Origin: SVQP01 sp045594445
Lineage (GTDB): Bacteria; Bacillota; Clostridia; Oscillospirales; CAG-272
Assembly: GCA_045594445.1 (NCBI GenBank)
Contig: JAZNYL010000006.1
Coordinates: 1 to 59,497 of the forward strand
Direction of reading: 5' to 3'
DNA: 59,497 bases
The notes under the pieces were generated by a model. That model made no database searches. It had not been told where the DNA came from and was given only the letters and a program-made list of their open reading frames with translations. This document shows positions 6,872 to 16,821 of this stretch, piece by piece. Every line of letters starts with the position of its first letter. Within the stretch, counting starts at the first letter, position 1. Made by a program: the position numbers and the translations under genes.

Positions 6872-9169
6872 ATGGCAAATCTGGTAATCGTGGAGTCACC
6901 CTCCAAAGCAACCACAATCAAGAGCTACCTTGGCTCTAACTATAAGGTCATTGCATCCAAGGGTCACGTGCGTGACCTGCCCAAGAGCACGCTGGCCGTG
7001 GATATTGAAAACGGCTTCGATGCGCATTATATCAACGTGCGCGGCAAGGGCGACCTGATCAAGGAGATCCGCAAGGAAGCAAAGCATGCAACCAAGGTCT
7101 TTCTTGCAACCGACCCTGACCGCGAGGGCGAGGCTATTTCCTGGCACTTGGCGGCCGTGCTTGGCATTCCCGTGGAAAAAACCCAGCGCGTGACCTTCAA
7201 CGAGGTCACCAAAACCGCAGTCAAGGCAGCTATCAAGCAGCCCAGACAAATTGATATGGACCTTGTGGACTCGCAAAGAGCGCGCCGCATCGTGGACAGA
7301 ATCGTGGGCTACAAGATCAGCCCCTTGCTCTGGAAGAACGTCAAGCCCGGACTTTCCGCAGGCCGCGTACAGAGCGTTGCGACCAAGATGATCGTGGAAA
7401 GAGAAAACGAGATCCGCGCATTCGTGCCCGAGGAATACTGGACCATTGCAGCGCATCTGCACACCGAGCAGGGAGCAGGCGTGTTGGCTCGCTTCTGGGG
7501 TGACCAAAACGGTAAGGTCAAGCTGACCTGCGAGGCAGAGGCAAAGGCAGTCGTGGACGCGGTAGAGGGCAAGACCTTTACCGTATCCGACGTCAAGCGT
7601 GCCACCAGACATAAGGCACCCGCACCGCCCTTTACCACCTCCACCATGCAGCAGGAGGCCTCCCGTAAGCTGGGCTTCCAGTCGCAGCGCATCATGCGCG
7701 TGGCGCAGGAGCTTTACGAGGGTATTAACGTCGGCTCCGAAAACGGCGGCGTACAGGGCTTGATTACCTATATGCGTACCGACTCGCTGCGTATTTCCGA
7801 GGAGGCACAGCAGTCCGCACTCGTTTATATCGCAGGCAAATACGGTGATCGCTACTGTCCCGCAACGCCCAGAACCTATAAGGTCAAGGCAGGTGCGCAG
7901 GATGCACACGAGGCCATTCGTCCCACCAAGACCGATCTGGAGCCTGCAAAGATCCGTAAGTATCTGACCACCGACCAGTATCGTCTTTATAAGCTGATCT
8001 GGGAGAGATTCGTGGCAAGCCAGATGCAGTCCGCAGAGCTGGCGACGCTGAGCGTGGACTTCGTTTCCGAGGGCTATATTTTCCGTGCAGGCGGTTATAC
8101 CGTCACGTTCCCCGGCTATATGGTCATGTACGAGGAATCCACCGACGAAAAGGCGGATGAAAACGATCCCGATCAGATGAGCGATATCCGCCTGCCCGAT
8201 ATGAAGTGCGGTCAGGAATGGACGAGCGATTCGATTGATCCCGCAAGACACTTTACCGAGCCGCCCGCAAGATATACCGAGGCAACGCTGATCAAGAACC
8301 TGGAAGAAAAGGGCATCGGCAGACCCTCCACCTATACCACCATTATCACCAATATTTCCAAGAACTACGTTTCCCGTGACGGAAAATCTCTCTGTCCCAC
8401 CGCTTACGGCGAGGTGACCACCAAGCTCATGGAGGAGAATTTCCAGTCTATCGTGGACTATCGCTTTACCGCACGCATGGAAAGCGATCTGGACTCGATC
8501 GAGAAGGGCAGCGTGGAAATGAACGACGTGCTGGATAAGTTCTGGAAGAATTTCTCCGGTCAGCTGGAGAGTGCGGAAAAGGCTCTGGCCGATACCAGCT
8601 ACGAGCTGCCCGTGGAAAAGACCGACATTATCTGCGACAAGTGCGGCGCGACCATGATCGTCAAGAACGGCCGATTCGGCAAGTTTGCCGCTTGCCCCAA
8701 CTATCCCACCTGCAAGAACACCAAGCCCTTGAACACGGGCAAGAGCGCAGACAAGGAAGAGGGCGAGCAGACCGAGAAAAAAGTGGTCGTGGCTGATTTC
8801 AAGTGCGAAAAGTGCGGTGGCGATATGGTGCTGCGCTCGGGCAGATACGGCAGCTTCTACGCTTGTGCCAACTATCCCGCCTGCGCGTTCACCAAGCCCA
8901 GAACCAAGGATATCGGCGTTCCTTGTCCCAAGTGCGGCAGCAAGGTGGTCATGAAGTACGGTAAGAACAAGACCGTTTTCTACAGCTGTGAAAAGTACCC
9001 CGCCTGTGATTTCTCGTCCTGGGATATGCCTGTGGCTGAAAAGTGCCCCGGCTGCGGCGGTACGCTGTTCCGCAAGAAGGGTAAGGCGCTCATCGTTTGC
9101 CACGACAAGGCCTGCGGTTACACAAGAGAGGCAACGGATACGGAAATGACCGGTGAGGTTGAGGCATAA
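6872..9169 (+). CDS. topA: DNA topoisomerase I (type IA) with four C-terminal zinc ribbons
   Basis: This 765-residue enzyme relaxes negative supercoils by passing DNA through a single-strand break. The Toprim domain begins LVIVESPSKATTIKSYLG and has the acidic DPDREGEAI motif. The catalytic tyrosine is Y300 in GLITYMRTDSLRIS. After residue 580 come four Cys4 ribbons (CDKCG..., CEKCG..., CPKCG..., CPGCG...), three of them with the CPNYP/CANYP/CEKYP signature. The start is ATG at 6872 with GGAAAGGAAAA upstream. Its stop overlaps the trmFO start by one base (TAATG), so the two are co-translated. Confidence 0.97.
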   Translation: MANLVIVESPSKATTIKSYLGSNYKVIASKGHVRDLPKSTLAVDIENGFDAHYINVRGKGDLIKEIRKEAKHATKVFLATDPDREGEAISWHLAAVLGIPVEKTQRVTFNEVTKTAVKAAIKQPRQIDMDLVDSQRARRIVDRIVGYKISPLLWKNVKPGLSAGRVQSVATKMIVERENEIRAFVPEEYWTIAAHLHTEQGAGVLARFWGDQNGKVKLTCEAEAKAVVDAVEGKTFTVSDVKRATRHKAPAPPFTTSTMQQEASRKLGFQSQRIMRVAQELYEGINVGSENGGVQGLITYMRTDSLRISEEAQQSALVYIAGKYGDRYCPATPRTYKVKAGAQDAHEAIRPTKTDLEPAKIRKYLTTDQYRLYKLIWERFVASQMQSAELATLSVDFVSEGYIFRAGGYTVTFPGYMVMYEESTDEKADENDPDQMSDIRLPDMKCGQEWTSDSIDPARHFTEPPARYTEATLIKNLEEKGIGRPSTYTTIITNISKNYVSRDGKSLCPTAYGEVTTKLMEENFQSIVDYRFTARMESDLDSIEKGSVEMNDVLDKFWKNFSGQLESAEKALADTSYELPVEKTDIICDKCGATMIVKNGRFGKFAACPNYPTCKNTKPLNTGKSADKEEGEQTEKKVVVADFKCEKCGGDMVLRSGRYGSFYACANYPACAFTKPRTKDIGVPCPKCGSKVVMKYGKNKTVFYSCEKYPACDFSSWDMPVAEKCPGCGGTLFRKKGKALIVCHDKACGYTREATDTEMTGEVEA

Positions 9170-10500
9170 TGGCAGAATATATTTCGATTCTTGGCGCAGG
9201 GCTTGCAGGCAGCGAGGCCGCATGGCAGGCTGCCGAGCGCGGCGTCAAGGTCAGGCTTTACGAGATGAAGCCGATCAAATATACCCCCGCGCACCACGCG
9301 CCCACTTTCGGCGAGCTGGTTTGCTCCAACTCGCTGCGCTCGGACGCAACCTCCAATGCAGTTGGCCTGCTCAAGGAGGAAATGCGCGCCATGAATTCGC
9401 TGATCATGCAGGCAGCGGATGCCACGCGCGTTCCCGCGGGCTCGGCACTGGCGGTGGACAGAGTGCTGTTTTCCGAGTTTATTACCGATCGCATCCGCAA
9501 TCATCCCAACGTTGAGGTGATCGAGGCGGAATGCGACCGCTTGCCCGACGACGGCGTTACCGTGATCGCAACCGGCCCCTTGACCAGCGATCCCATGGCC
9601 GATTATATCAGAGACGAGCTTGGCTGTGGCGGACTGCATTTCTTTGATGCGGCCGCACCCATCGTGGATGCCGACAGCATCAATATGGATATCGCGTTTT
9701 TTGCCTCCCGATACGATAAGGGAGATGCGGATTATATCAATTGCCCCATGACGCGCGAGCAGTACGACGTCTTTTACCAAGCGCTGGTCTCTGCTGAAGA
9801 AGCGACACTCAAGGAGTTTGACCGTGAAACGCAGAAGGACTTGACCGTGTTTGAGGGCTGCATGCCCGTGGAGGTCATGGCGCGCCGCGGCTACGATACG
9901 CTGCGCTACGGGCCTCTCAAGCCGGTAGGTCTGATCGATCCGCGCGTGGGCAAGGAATTTTACGCGGTGGTACAGCTGCGTAAGGAGAACAAGGAAGGCA
10001 CCATGTATAACCTCGTGGGCTTCCAGACGCACCTGACCTTCCCGGAGCAGCGACGCGTGTTCCGTTTGATTCCCGGTCTTGAAAATGCGGAGTTCTTGCG
10101 CTATGGTGTCATGCACCGCAATACTTATCTGAATTCTCCCGGCCTGCTTTGTGCGGATTATTCCATGCTGTTGCGTCCGAACGTGTATTTTGCAGGACAG
10201 ATGACAGGCGTGGAGGGCTACGTGGAATCGGCCGCTTCCGGTCTGGTTGCGGGTATCAACGCTTCAAGACGCGCAAGAGGTATGCAGGCGCTGATTCTGC
10301 CCCGTACGACCATGACGGGTGCGATGGCACTTTACGTGCAAAACGGCAGCGTGGGCTCGTTCGTGCCCATGAACGCCAATTTCGGCATCATTCAGATGCC
10401 CGCAAAGAAAATCAAGGGAGGCAAGGCAGCCAGAAACGCGGTGATCGCCGAGACTGCCATGGCCACCATCCAAGAATTACTGCCCGAGATCCGTGCATAA
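9169..10500 (+). CDS. trmFO: Methylenetetrahydrofolate-tRNA (uracil-5-)-methyltransferase TrmFO
   Basis: This 443-residue flavoprotein makes ribothymidine at position 54 of tRNA, using methylenetetrahydrofolate as carbon donor and FADH2 as reductant. The FAD-binding motif ILGAGLAGSEAAWQAAERG is at the N-terminus. The conserved segments HHAPTFGELVCSNSLRSDA and GQMTGVEGYVESAASGL are typical of TrmFO (Gid). It starts in the stop codon of topA. It supplies the Firmicute-style folate-dependent route instead of the SAM-dependent TrmA. Confidence 0.97.
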   Translation: MAEYISILGAGLAGSEAAWQAAERGVKVRLYEMKPIKYTPAHHAPTFGELVCSNSLRSDATSNAVGLLKEEMRAMNSLIMQAADATRVPAGSALAVDRVLFSEFITDRIRNHPNVEVIEAECDRLPDDGVTVIATGPLTSDPMADYIRDELGCGGLHFFDAAAPIVDADSINMDIAFFASRYDKGDADYINCPMTREQYDVFYQALVSAEEATLKEFDRETQKDLTVFEGCMPVEVMARRGYDTLRYGPLKPVGLIDPRVGKEFYAVVQLRKENKEGTMYNLVGFQTHLTFPEQRRVFRLIPGLENAEFLRYGVMHRNTYLNSPGLLCADYSMLLRPNVYFAGQMTGVEGYVESAASGLVAGINASRRARGMQALILPRTTMTGAMALYVQNGSVGSFVPMNANFGIIQMPAKKIKGGKAARNAVIAETAMATIQELLPEIRA

Positions 10501-10524
10501 GATCCGAGTAGGGAAAGGACCTCT

Positions 10525-11256
10525 ATGAACAACTGTGAGAACAGCTATCCCAGACCTTTTTCCGGGCTGGAAGAGGCGTTGGGATACCGTTTTACAAACC
10601 CCTCCTATCTGCAAAGGGCGCTGACGCACTCCTCTTACTCCAACGAGCAGGGGGACAAGCATCACCATCTGCTTTGCAACGAGCGCCTGGAATTTTTGGG
10701 CGATTCGGTGCTCTCGCTGGTGGTCAGCCGCTATTTGTATTCCGCTTATCCCGACCTTGCGGAGGGTGAGCTGACCAGACTTCGCGCCGAGCTGGTTTGC
10801 GAGCGCGCGCTGTCTTCCTTTGCCGACGAGATCAGCCTTGGCGATTATCTGCTTTTGGGCGTGGGCGAGGAGAAAAACCGCGGCAGAGAGCGCAAGTCGA
10901 TCCTGGCCGATGCCTTTGAGGCTATGCTGGCAGCCATTTATCTGGACGCGGGAGATCTTGGCATCGTCCGCGTGACCGAGCTGCTTTTGCCCTTTATTCA
11001 AAGGGAAATTGCCAATGCAAGCCATGCCGGCAGCCGCGACTATAAAACGCTTTTGCAGCAATTCGTGCAGCAGACCGAGGGCGATTTTCTGGAATACGTT
11101 ACGGTGGGAGAGAGCGGTCCCGACCATCAGAAGACCTTTACGGTGGAGGCAAGACTCAATTCCAACGTTATCGGACGCGGAACCGGACAGTCCAAGCGCC
11201 GTGCCGAGCAAAGCGCGGCACGTCAGGCACTTGAGCTGTTTGGCGTACAGCCATGA
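10525..11256 (+). CDS. rnc: Ribonuclease III
   Basis: This 243-residue endonuclease cleaves double-stranded RNA during rRNA maturation and mRNA decay. The catalytic signature NERLEFLGDSVLSLVVS is near residues 51-67, and the second acidic cluster ADAFEAMLAAIYLD is near 128. A double-stranded RNA-binding domain (DYKTLLQQFVQQTEGDF... to ...SKRRAEQSAARQAL) forms the C-terminus. A GGAAAGGA site precedes the ATG. The stop overlaps the next start (ATGA). The order rnc, radical SAM gene, smc, ftsY is common in Clostridia. Confidence 0.97.
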   Translation: MNNCENSYPRPFSGLEEALGYRFTNPSYLQRALTHSSYSNEQGDKHHHLLCNERLEFLGDSVLSLVVSRYLYSAYPDLAEGELTRLRAELVCERALSSFADEISLGDYLLLGVGEEKNRGRERKSILADAFEAMLAAIYLDAGDLGIVRVTELLLPFIQREIANASHAGSRDYKTLLQQFVQQTEGDFLEYVTVGESGPDHQKTFTVEARLNSNVIGRGTGQSKRRAEQSAARQALELFGVQP

Positions 11257-12281
11257 GCCGACACCTCAATATTCCCATCTTCATTCCGCACTTAGGTTGC
11301 CCGCATACCTGCGTATTTTGCAATCAGCGCAGCATTTCGGGCGCGCAGTCGTTTGATCGCGAGAGCGTGGACGCGCAGATCCGTGAAGCCCTTGTCACAA
11401 CGTGCGAGGGCGATACGGCTGAGATCGCCTATTTTGGCGGCTCGTTTACAGGGATCGACCATGATCTGATGACATACCTTCTGGACGTGGCCGAGCGATA
11501 CGTGCAGGCACCTCTTCGGGGCGCAGCACGCGTCCGCGGCATTCGCATGTCCACAAGACCGGACTACATATCCCCCGAGATCCTTTCGGTTCTGTCACGC
11601 TACAGCGTCAGAACGGTGGAGCTTGGTGTGCAGAGCATGGATGACGCCGTGCTTGCAGCATCCGGACGCGGGCACAGCTCCGCGTGCGCAGAGCAGGCCT
11701 GCCGCATGCTTTTGGAGGCGGGATACGACGTGGTGGGACAAATGATGATCGGCTTGCCGGGCAGCACGCTTCAAAGCGAGGTGCGTACGGCACAGAGGCT
11801 GTGCGAGCTTGGCGTACAGGGCGCGCGGGTATATCCCACGGTGGTCTTTGCAGATACCGAGCTTTGCCGCATGATGCAGAGCGGTGCGTATACGCCGCTG
11901 ACAACAGAGCAGGCCGTGCAGCGCAGCGCAGAGGTGCTTGGAGTCTTTGAGCGGAGCGGCGTGCCCGTGATCCGCATCGGCCTTTGCGCGTCGGATCACC
12001 TGACCGATCCTGCGTGTGCGGTTGCGGGAGCCAACCATCCGGCGATGGGCGAGCTTGTGCGAAGCGAGCTGTACTACAAAAAACTCAGAGAATTGCTGTG
12101 CGGTGCGCAAGCACCCGTGCAGACAATATATATTCCTGCCCGCGAGCTGTCGGTTGCCATCGGACAGCACAGGCAGAATCTTTTGCGACTCCGAGAGGAA
12201 TTCGGCGCATCGCTGCGGCTGGTAGCCGCCGATTGCCCGAGTCCTACACTACAAGAAAAGGAGACGGAACAGTGTACTTAA
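11253..12281 (+). CDS. Radical SAM protein, Elp3-like family
   Basis: The 342-residue protein has the radical SAM cluster motif CPHTCVFC near its N-terminus (C16, C20, C23), which binds a [4Fe-4S] cluster and S-adenosylmethionine. GGSFTG follows, and the stretch GIRMSTRPDYISPEIL resembles the SAM domain of Elp3/YtqA-type proteins. It is much shorter than archaeal or eukaryotic Elp3 and shows no clear acetyltransferase domain. It overlaps rnc by four bases and smc by ten, so it is coupled to both. Its substrate is unknown, and tRNA modification is only an inference from the family. Confidence 0.85.
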   Translation: MSRHLNIPIFIPHLGCPHTCVFCNQRSISGAQSFDRESVDAQIREALVTTCEGDTAEIAYFGGSFTGIDHDLMTYLLDVAERYVQAPLRGAARVRGIRMSTRPDYISPEILSVLSRYSVRTVELGVQSMDDAVLAASGRGHSSACAEQACRMLLEAGYDVVGQMMIGLPGSTLQSEVRTAQRLCELGVQGARVYPTVVFADTELCRMMQSGAYTPLTTEQAVQRSAEVLGVFERSGVPVIRIGLCASDHLTDPACAVAGANHPAMGELVRSELYYKKLRELLCGAQAPVQTIYIPARELSVAIGQHRQNLLRLREEFGASLRLVAADCPSPTLQEKETEQCT

Positions 12282-15200
12282 AATCGATTGAATTACAAGG
12301 CTTCAAGTCCTTCCCGGACAGAACCAAGCTGGTGTTTGACAACGGCATGGTGGGCGAGCAGGCGGGTGTAACAGTCATCGTCGGCCCGAACGGAAGCGGC
12401 AAGTCCAACATCGCGGATGCGATGCGTTGGGTGCTTGGCGAAATTTCGTCCAAATCCCTGCGCGGTACCAAGATGGAGGACGTCATTTTCGGCGGTGCGG
12501 ACAGCCGTCGCCCCATGGGTTATGCGGAGGTATCCGTTACCTTTGACAACACGGGTGAATTTGCAAAGCTGGATTGCCCTTACGACGAGGTAACCGTCAC
12601 AAGACGTTATTTCAGACAGGGCGAGAGTGAATATTTCATCAACCGCCGCGCGGTCAGACTGCGCGACATTTACGAGCTTTTCATGAATACGGGTATCGGC
12701 CGTGACGGTTATTCCATCATCGGACAGGGCCGAATTGCCGAAATGGTATCCCGTAAGAGCGACGAACGACGCAGCACCTTTGAGGACGCCTCGGGTATTG
12801 CCAAGTACCGTCATAAAAAGAACGAGGCCGAGAGAAAGCTGGCCAAGGCAGAGGAGAATATGGTGCGTATTATGGACGTGTTCTCCGAAGTGCAGGCACA
12901 GGTAGGCCCTTTGGAAAAGGAAGCAGGCAAGGCCAAGCGCGCCATTGAGCTCATGGAGTCCAAAAAGCGTGCGGACGTCAGCCTGTGGCTGTACGATACC
13001 GAGCGCTTCAGATCCGAGATCAGCGTGGCCGAGGAGGCCTTGAAGCACTCTGCCTTTGATCTGCAAACGGCTGAGGAATCCCTGCAGTCCATGGAAAAGC
13101 AGAACGACCGCTTGTTTGAGGCGTCGCAGTCCAACAAGATGGCCTCCGAGCAACTGCTGACGCAGATCCGCGAGCAGACGCAGGAAAATCACACGTTGGA
13201 CAGCGAATTCCGCGTGACCGAGAGCAATATTGCGCACACCAAGGAGCTGATTGAGGCAACCACCTCCTCCATGGCACTCTCGCAAAAGAATATGGAGCAG
13301 GAGCAGGCGGCTTGCGGTGAGCACTCCGCGCGCATCCTTGCGCTTGGCGAGCAGAATGCAAAGCTGGAGCAGGAGCAGGCAGACATTGCCGACGAGATCC
13401 GCACCACCAGAGCAAAAATTGCGGTGCTGGAGGCAGATATTGCCACCGCACTTGCCGATATCCGCGAGGCCGAGGCAGAGGCAACCGATATCCGCGTGCG
13501 TATTTCGGTCTTGGAGAACGCCAAGAACAGCGGCAGCGACCGTAACAGCGATATCCTTGCCGATATGGAGACCTATGAGCGTGCGCTTGAGGCGCTGGCA
13601 AAGCAGAGCGCCGACAAGCAGAAGACGATTGCGGACTATCAGAAGGCGATCGACGAGGCGAGCGCCGAAATCGAAGCATATAACGGCAAGCTGACCGCGC
13701 TCAACGGCACTTACGGTGAGCTTTCCGAGCAGCTCAGTGCTGCGATTCTGCGCCGTGATTCGGCAAAGCAGCGCATTCAGACCTTCAAGCACATGGAAGA
13801 AAGCTTTGAGGGCTATGCAAACAGTGTGCGCTTTATCATGAACCGCTATGCCGAGGGCAAGATCACCGCGTACGGCGGTGCACCCTGCGGCAAGATCTAC
13901 GGCCCGCTTTCCAAGGTGGTGTCGGTAGATGAAAAATACGTCACCGCCATTGAAACCGCGCTGGGAGCCAACCTGCAGCATATCGTGGTGGACGACGAGG
14001 AAACCGCCAAGGCGGCTATGTACGCGCTCAAGAAGGGCGAGGCGGGCAGAGCAACCTTCTTCCCCCTGACCTCCATGCGTGCCTCCACACCCACGCCGGA
14101 AATGCGTGAGGCGTCCGGCTATCGCGGCTATATTGCCGTGGCGGACACCTTACTGGATTGCGACGATAAATTCCGCGGCGTGGTCTCCTCTCTGATCGGA
14201 AGAACCCTGATCTTTGATACCATCGACAATGCCACCGCCATGGCAAAGGCGCTGCGCTACCGCGTGCGCGTGGTCACTCTGGACGGTCAGCAGATCAACG
14301 TGGGAGGCTCGTTTACGGGCGGATCTGTGCGTCAGGGCACGGGCGTGCTTGGCAGAGCAGCCGAGATCAAGAGATTGGAAGAGACTGCTGCCGCTTGTCA
14401 GAAGGAAATTGACAAGCTGCAAAAGAGCATTGAGCAGATCAAGCAGGATATTGGCGATGCAACCGACGACAAGACCTCCTGCGAGGATCGCCGTGAACTT
14501 TTGGGCGTTCTTCTGAGCACCGAAAACGCACAGCTGGAGCAGATCAACGCAAAGATCGAGGCCAACAACACGCTGCTTGAAAAGATGCGCCAGGACTACG
14601 AGCAGATCATCGCCATGAGCGAGAGATACGAGGAGGATCTGGCCGTGCTGCAGGCGGACGAGCGACGCGCTGCCAACGTGGTCAAGGAGATCACCGCGCT
14701 GCGCCAGAAGAAGGACGAGCAGCGACTGGATCTGGAGGATCACGTGGCCGATCTCAACGACCGCATGACTGCCGTGATCATCAGGATCAGCGAAACCGCC
14801 AAGGATACAGAAACCGAGCACACGCTGTTGGGCGTTTGCCGCACGCGCGTGGAAATGTACGCCGAGGAGATCCGCGCCTCCCGCGAGAGAATTATCTCGC
14901 TTGAGGACATGATCGAGGGCTACACGGTATTCCAGGCAGACAACAGAGAAAAATTCGAGGCGGGACAGGAAAGATTGCGCGAGCTCAACGCCAAGCGTGC
15001 CGAGATTGAAAGCGACAGCATGGACTTTGAGAAAAAGCTCAATGAAATGAATAACCGCATGCGCGATAAGATGAACCAGAAGGAGATCATCTTCCGCGAA
15101 TATACCAAATGCGAGACCAAGCTTGCCAATTTGCGCGACGAGTTGGATAAGCTGTCAAGCAAGCTCTGGGATGACTACGAAATGACCAGAGCCGACGCGA

Positions 15201-15925
15201 TTGCGCTGGGATACCCCGCAGTCACGCCTGAAAACCGCCGCGAAATGGTTGCTCTGCAGACCGAATGCCGCAACAAGCTGCGCGCGATTGGTCACGTCGA
15301 CCTTGGTGCGGTGGAAAAATATCAGGACGTCAAGAAGAGATACGACGAGATGAACGAGCAGATCACCGATCTGGAAAAATCCAGAGCCGAGACGCTCAAG
15401 ATCATTGCCGAGCTGGAGGCCGAGATGAAGGCTGTCTTCGTGGAGTCCTTCAATCAGATCAACGAGAACTTCGGCAGAGTTTTTGCCGAGCTGTTCGGCG
15501 GCGGCTCTGCCGAGCTGTCCCTGTCCGATCCCGATAACATTCTGGAGTCGGGCATTGAGATCAAGGCGGCACCTCCCGGAAAGATCATCAAGAATCTGAT
15601 GCAGCTTTCTGGTGGCGAGCAGGCGTTTATCGGCGTTGCGCTGTTCTTCGCCATCCTCAAGGTCAATCCCACTCCGTTCTGTATTCTGGACGAGATTGAG
15701 GCAGCGCTTGACGAGGTCAACGTAGAAAGACTTGCGCAGTACATCAAGAGGTACACCGACGGCACACAGTTCATCATGATCACGCACCGTCGCGGTACCA
15801 TGGCTGCTGCGACCAGACTGTACGGCGTCACCATGCCCGAGCACGGTATTTCCAAGGTGCTGACGCTGGACGTCAACGATATCGAGAAACAAAAGGAGAG
15901 TAACTGGGATGGCATTTTTGGATAA
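12272..15925 (+). CDS. smc: Chromosome segregation ATPase SMC
   Basis: This 1217-residue condensin ATPase acts with ScpA and ScpB to organise and segregate the chromosome. The Walker A motif GPNGSGKSN is near residue 38. Long coiled coils flank a hinge around residues 520-670 (YGGAPCGKIYGPLSKVV). The C-terminal ABC signature LSGGEQ is near 1112, followed by Walker B FCILDEIEAALDEVNV. The start is GTG at 12272, with AAAAGGAG eight bases upstream and the family N-terminus YLKSIELQGFKSF. The open frame extends upstream but only antiparallel to family length. The stop overlaps ftsY by 17 bases. Confidence 0.97.
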   Translation: MYLKSIELQGFKSFPDRTKLVFDNGMVGEQAGVTVIVGPNGSGKSNIADAMRWVLGEISSKSLRGTKMEDVIFGGADSRRPMGYAEVSVTFDNTGEFAKLDCPYDEVTVTRRYFRQGESEYFINRRAVRLRDIYELFMNTGIGRDGYSIIGQGRIAEMVSRKSDERRSTFEDASGIAKYRHKKNEAERKLAKAEENMVRIMDVFSEVQAQVGPLEKEAGKAKRAIELMESKKRADVSLWLYDTERFRSEISVAEEALKHSAFDLQTAEESLQSMEKQNDRLFEASQSNKMASEQLLTQIREQTQENHTLDSEFRVTESNIAHTKELIEATTSSMALSQKNMEQEQAACGEHSARILALGEQNAKLEQEQADIADEIRTTRAKIAVLEADIATALADIREAEAEATDIRVRISVLENAKNSGSDRNSDILADMETYERALEALAKQSADKQKTIADYQKAIDEASAEIEAYNGKLTALNGTYGELSEQLSAAILRRDSAKQRIQTFKHMEESFEGYANSVRFIMNRYAEGKITAYGGAPCGKIYGPLSKVVSVDEKYVTAIETALGANLQHIVVDDEETAKAAMYALKKGEAGRATFFPLTSMRASTPTPEMREASGYRGYIAVADTLLDCDDKFRGVVSSLIGRTLIFDTIDNATAMAKALRYRVRVVTLDGQQINVGGSFTGGSVRQGTGVLGRAAEIKRLEETAAACQKEIDKLQKSIEQIKQDIGDATDDKTSCEDRRELLGVLLSTENAQLEQINAKIEANNTLLEKMRQDYEQIIAMSERYEEDLAVLQADERRAANVVKEITALRQKKDEQRLDLEDHVADLNDRMTAVIIRISETAKDTETEHTLLGVCRTRVEMYAEEIRASRERIISLEDMIEGYTVFQADNREKFEAGQERLRELNAKRAEIESDSMDFEKKLNEMNNRMRDKMNQKEIIFREYTKCETKLANLRDELDKLSSKLWDDYEMTRADAIALGYPAVTPENRREMVALQTECRNKLRAIGHVDLGAVEKYQDVKKRYDEMNEQITDLEKSRAETLKIIAELEAEMKAVFVESFNQINENFGRVFAELFGGGSAELSLSDPDNILESGIEIKAAPPGKIIKNLMQLSGGEQAFIGVALFFAILKVNPTPFCILDEIEAALDEVNVERLAQYIKRYTDGTQFIMITHRRGTMAAATRLYGVTMPEHGISKVLTLDVNDIEKQKESNWDGIFG

Positions 15926-16817
15926 ACTCAAGGCCGGACTCAAAAAGACCAAGGACGCGCTGTTCGGCAAGGTCCATAACGTGCTTTCAAATTTCGTCCG
16001 CGTGGACGAGGATCTGCTGGACGAGCTGGAAGAGCTTCTGATTGAGGCAGACGTCGGCGTAGGCGCGACCGAGGAGATCATCGAGGAGCTCCGCGAGCGC
16101 ATCAAGGACGGCAGAATCAAGGAAAAAGAAGACGTCATGCAGGCTTTGCAGGAGCTGCTGACTGATATGATCGGAGAGGGTGGCCCGCTCAACCTCTCCA
16201 CAACCCCGTCGGTCGTGCTGGTCATCGGCGTCAACGGCGCGGGCAAGACTACCTCGATCGGTAAGATCTCCAACCGCCTGAGAGCCGAAGGCAAAAAGGT
16301 GGTTGTAGCAGCTGCGGATACCTTCCGTGCGGCTGCAATCGACCAGCTGCAGGTGTGGTGTGACCGTGCGGGCGTGGAAATGGTGCGTCAGAACGAGGGC
16401 AGCGATCCTGCGGCCGTGGTGTTTGATGCCATCAACTACGCAAAGAAAAAGCAGGCTGACGTGCTGATCATCGATACCGCAGGCAGACTGCACAACAAGA
16501 CCAATCTGATGAACGAGCTGGCCAAGATCAACCGCGTGATCGACCGCGAGCTGCCCGGCGCAGCAAGAGAAAACCTCTTGGTGCTGGACGCAACCACCGG
16601 TCAGAACGCCATCATTCAGGCCAAGGAATTCGGCAAGGCTGCTAACATTACGGGCCTGACGCTCAACAAGCTGGACGGCACCGCCAAGGGCGGTATCGTG
16701 CTTTCCATCAAGCGTGAGCTGGGCATCCCCGTCAAGTTTATCGGCGTGGGTGAAAAGATTGACGACATGCAGGAATTCGTGGCTGCCGACTTTATCAAGG
16801 CACTTTTTGAACAGTAA
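15909..16817 (+). CDS. ftsY: Signal recognition particle receptor FtsY
   Basis: This 302-residue GTPase docks ribosome-nascent chain-SRP complexes at the membrane. It has a short N-domain (AFLDKLKAGLKKTKDALFG onward), then the SRP-type G domain with GVNGAGKTTSIGKI near residue 106, DTAGRLHNKTNLMNEL near 188 and NKLDGTAKGG near 252. It lacks the long acidic domain of E. coli FtsY, as usual in Firmicutes. The start lies inside smc, so translation is coupled. The motif DTAGR distinguishes SRP GTPases, and FtsY is preferred over Ffh because no M domain follows. Confidence 0.96.
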   Translation: MAFLDKLKAGLKKTKDALFGKVHNVLSNFVRVDEDLLDELEELLIEADVGVGATEEIIEELRERIKDGRIKEKEDVMQALQELLTDMIGEGGPLNLSTTPSVVLVIGVNGAGKTTSIGKISNRLRAEGKKVVVAAADTFRAAAIDQLQVWCDRAGVEMVRQNEGSDPAAVVFDAINYAKKKQADVLIIDTAGRLHNKTNLMNELAKINRVIDRELPGAARENLLVLDATTGQNAIIQAKEFGKAANITGLTLNKLDGTAKGGIVLSIKRELGIPVKFIGVGEKIDDMQEFVAADFIKALFEQ

Positions 16818-16821
16818 AGAT

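Noticed and set aside
6896..9223. A 775-codon open frame antisense to topA, and similar long antisense frames opposite lon, smc, the cluster at 19543-21177 and rny
   Set aside because: They mirror the codon bias of the real genes, have no ribosome binding sites, and their translations show no family motifs, while the sense frames encode well-known proteins.
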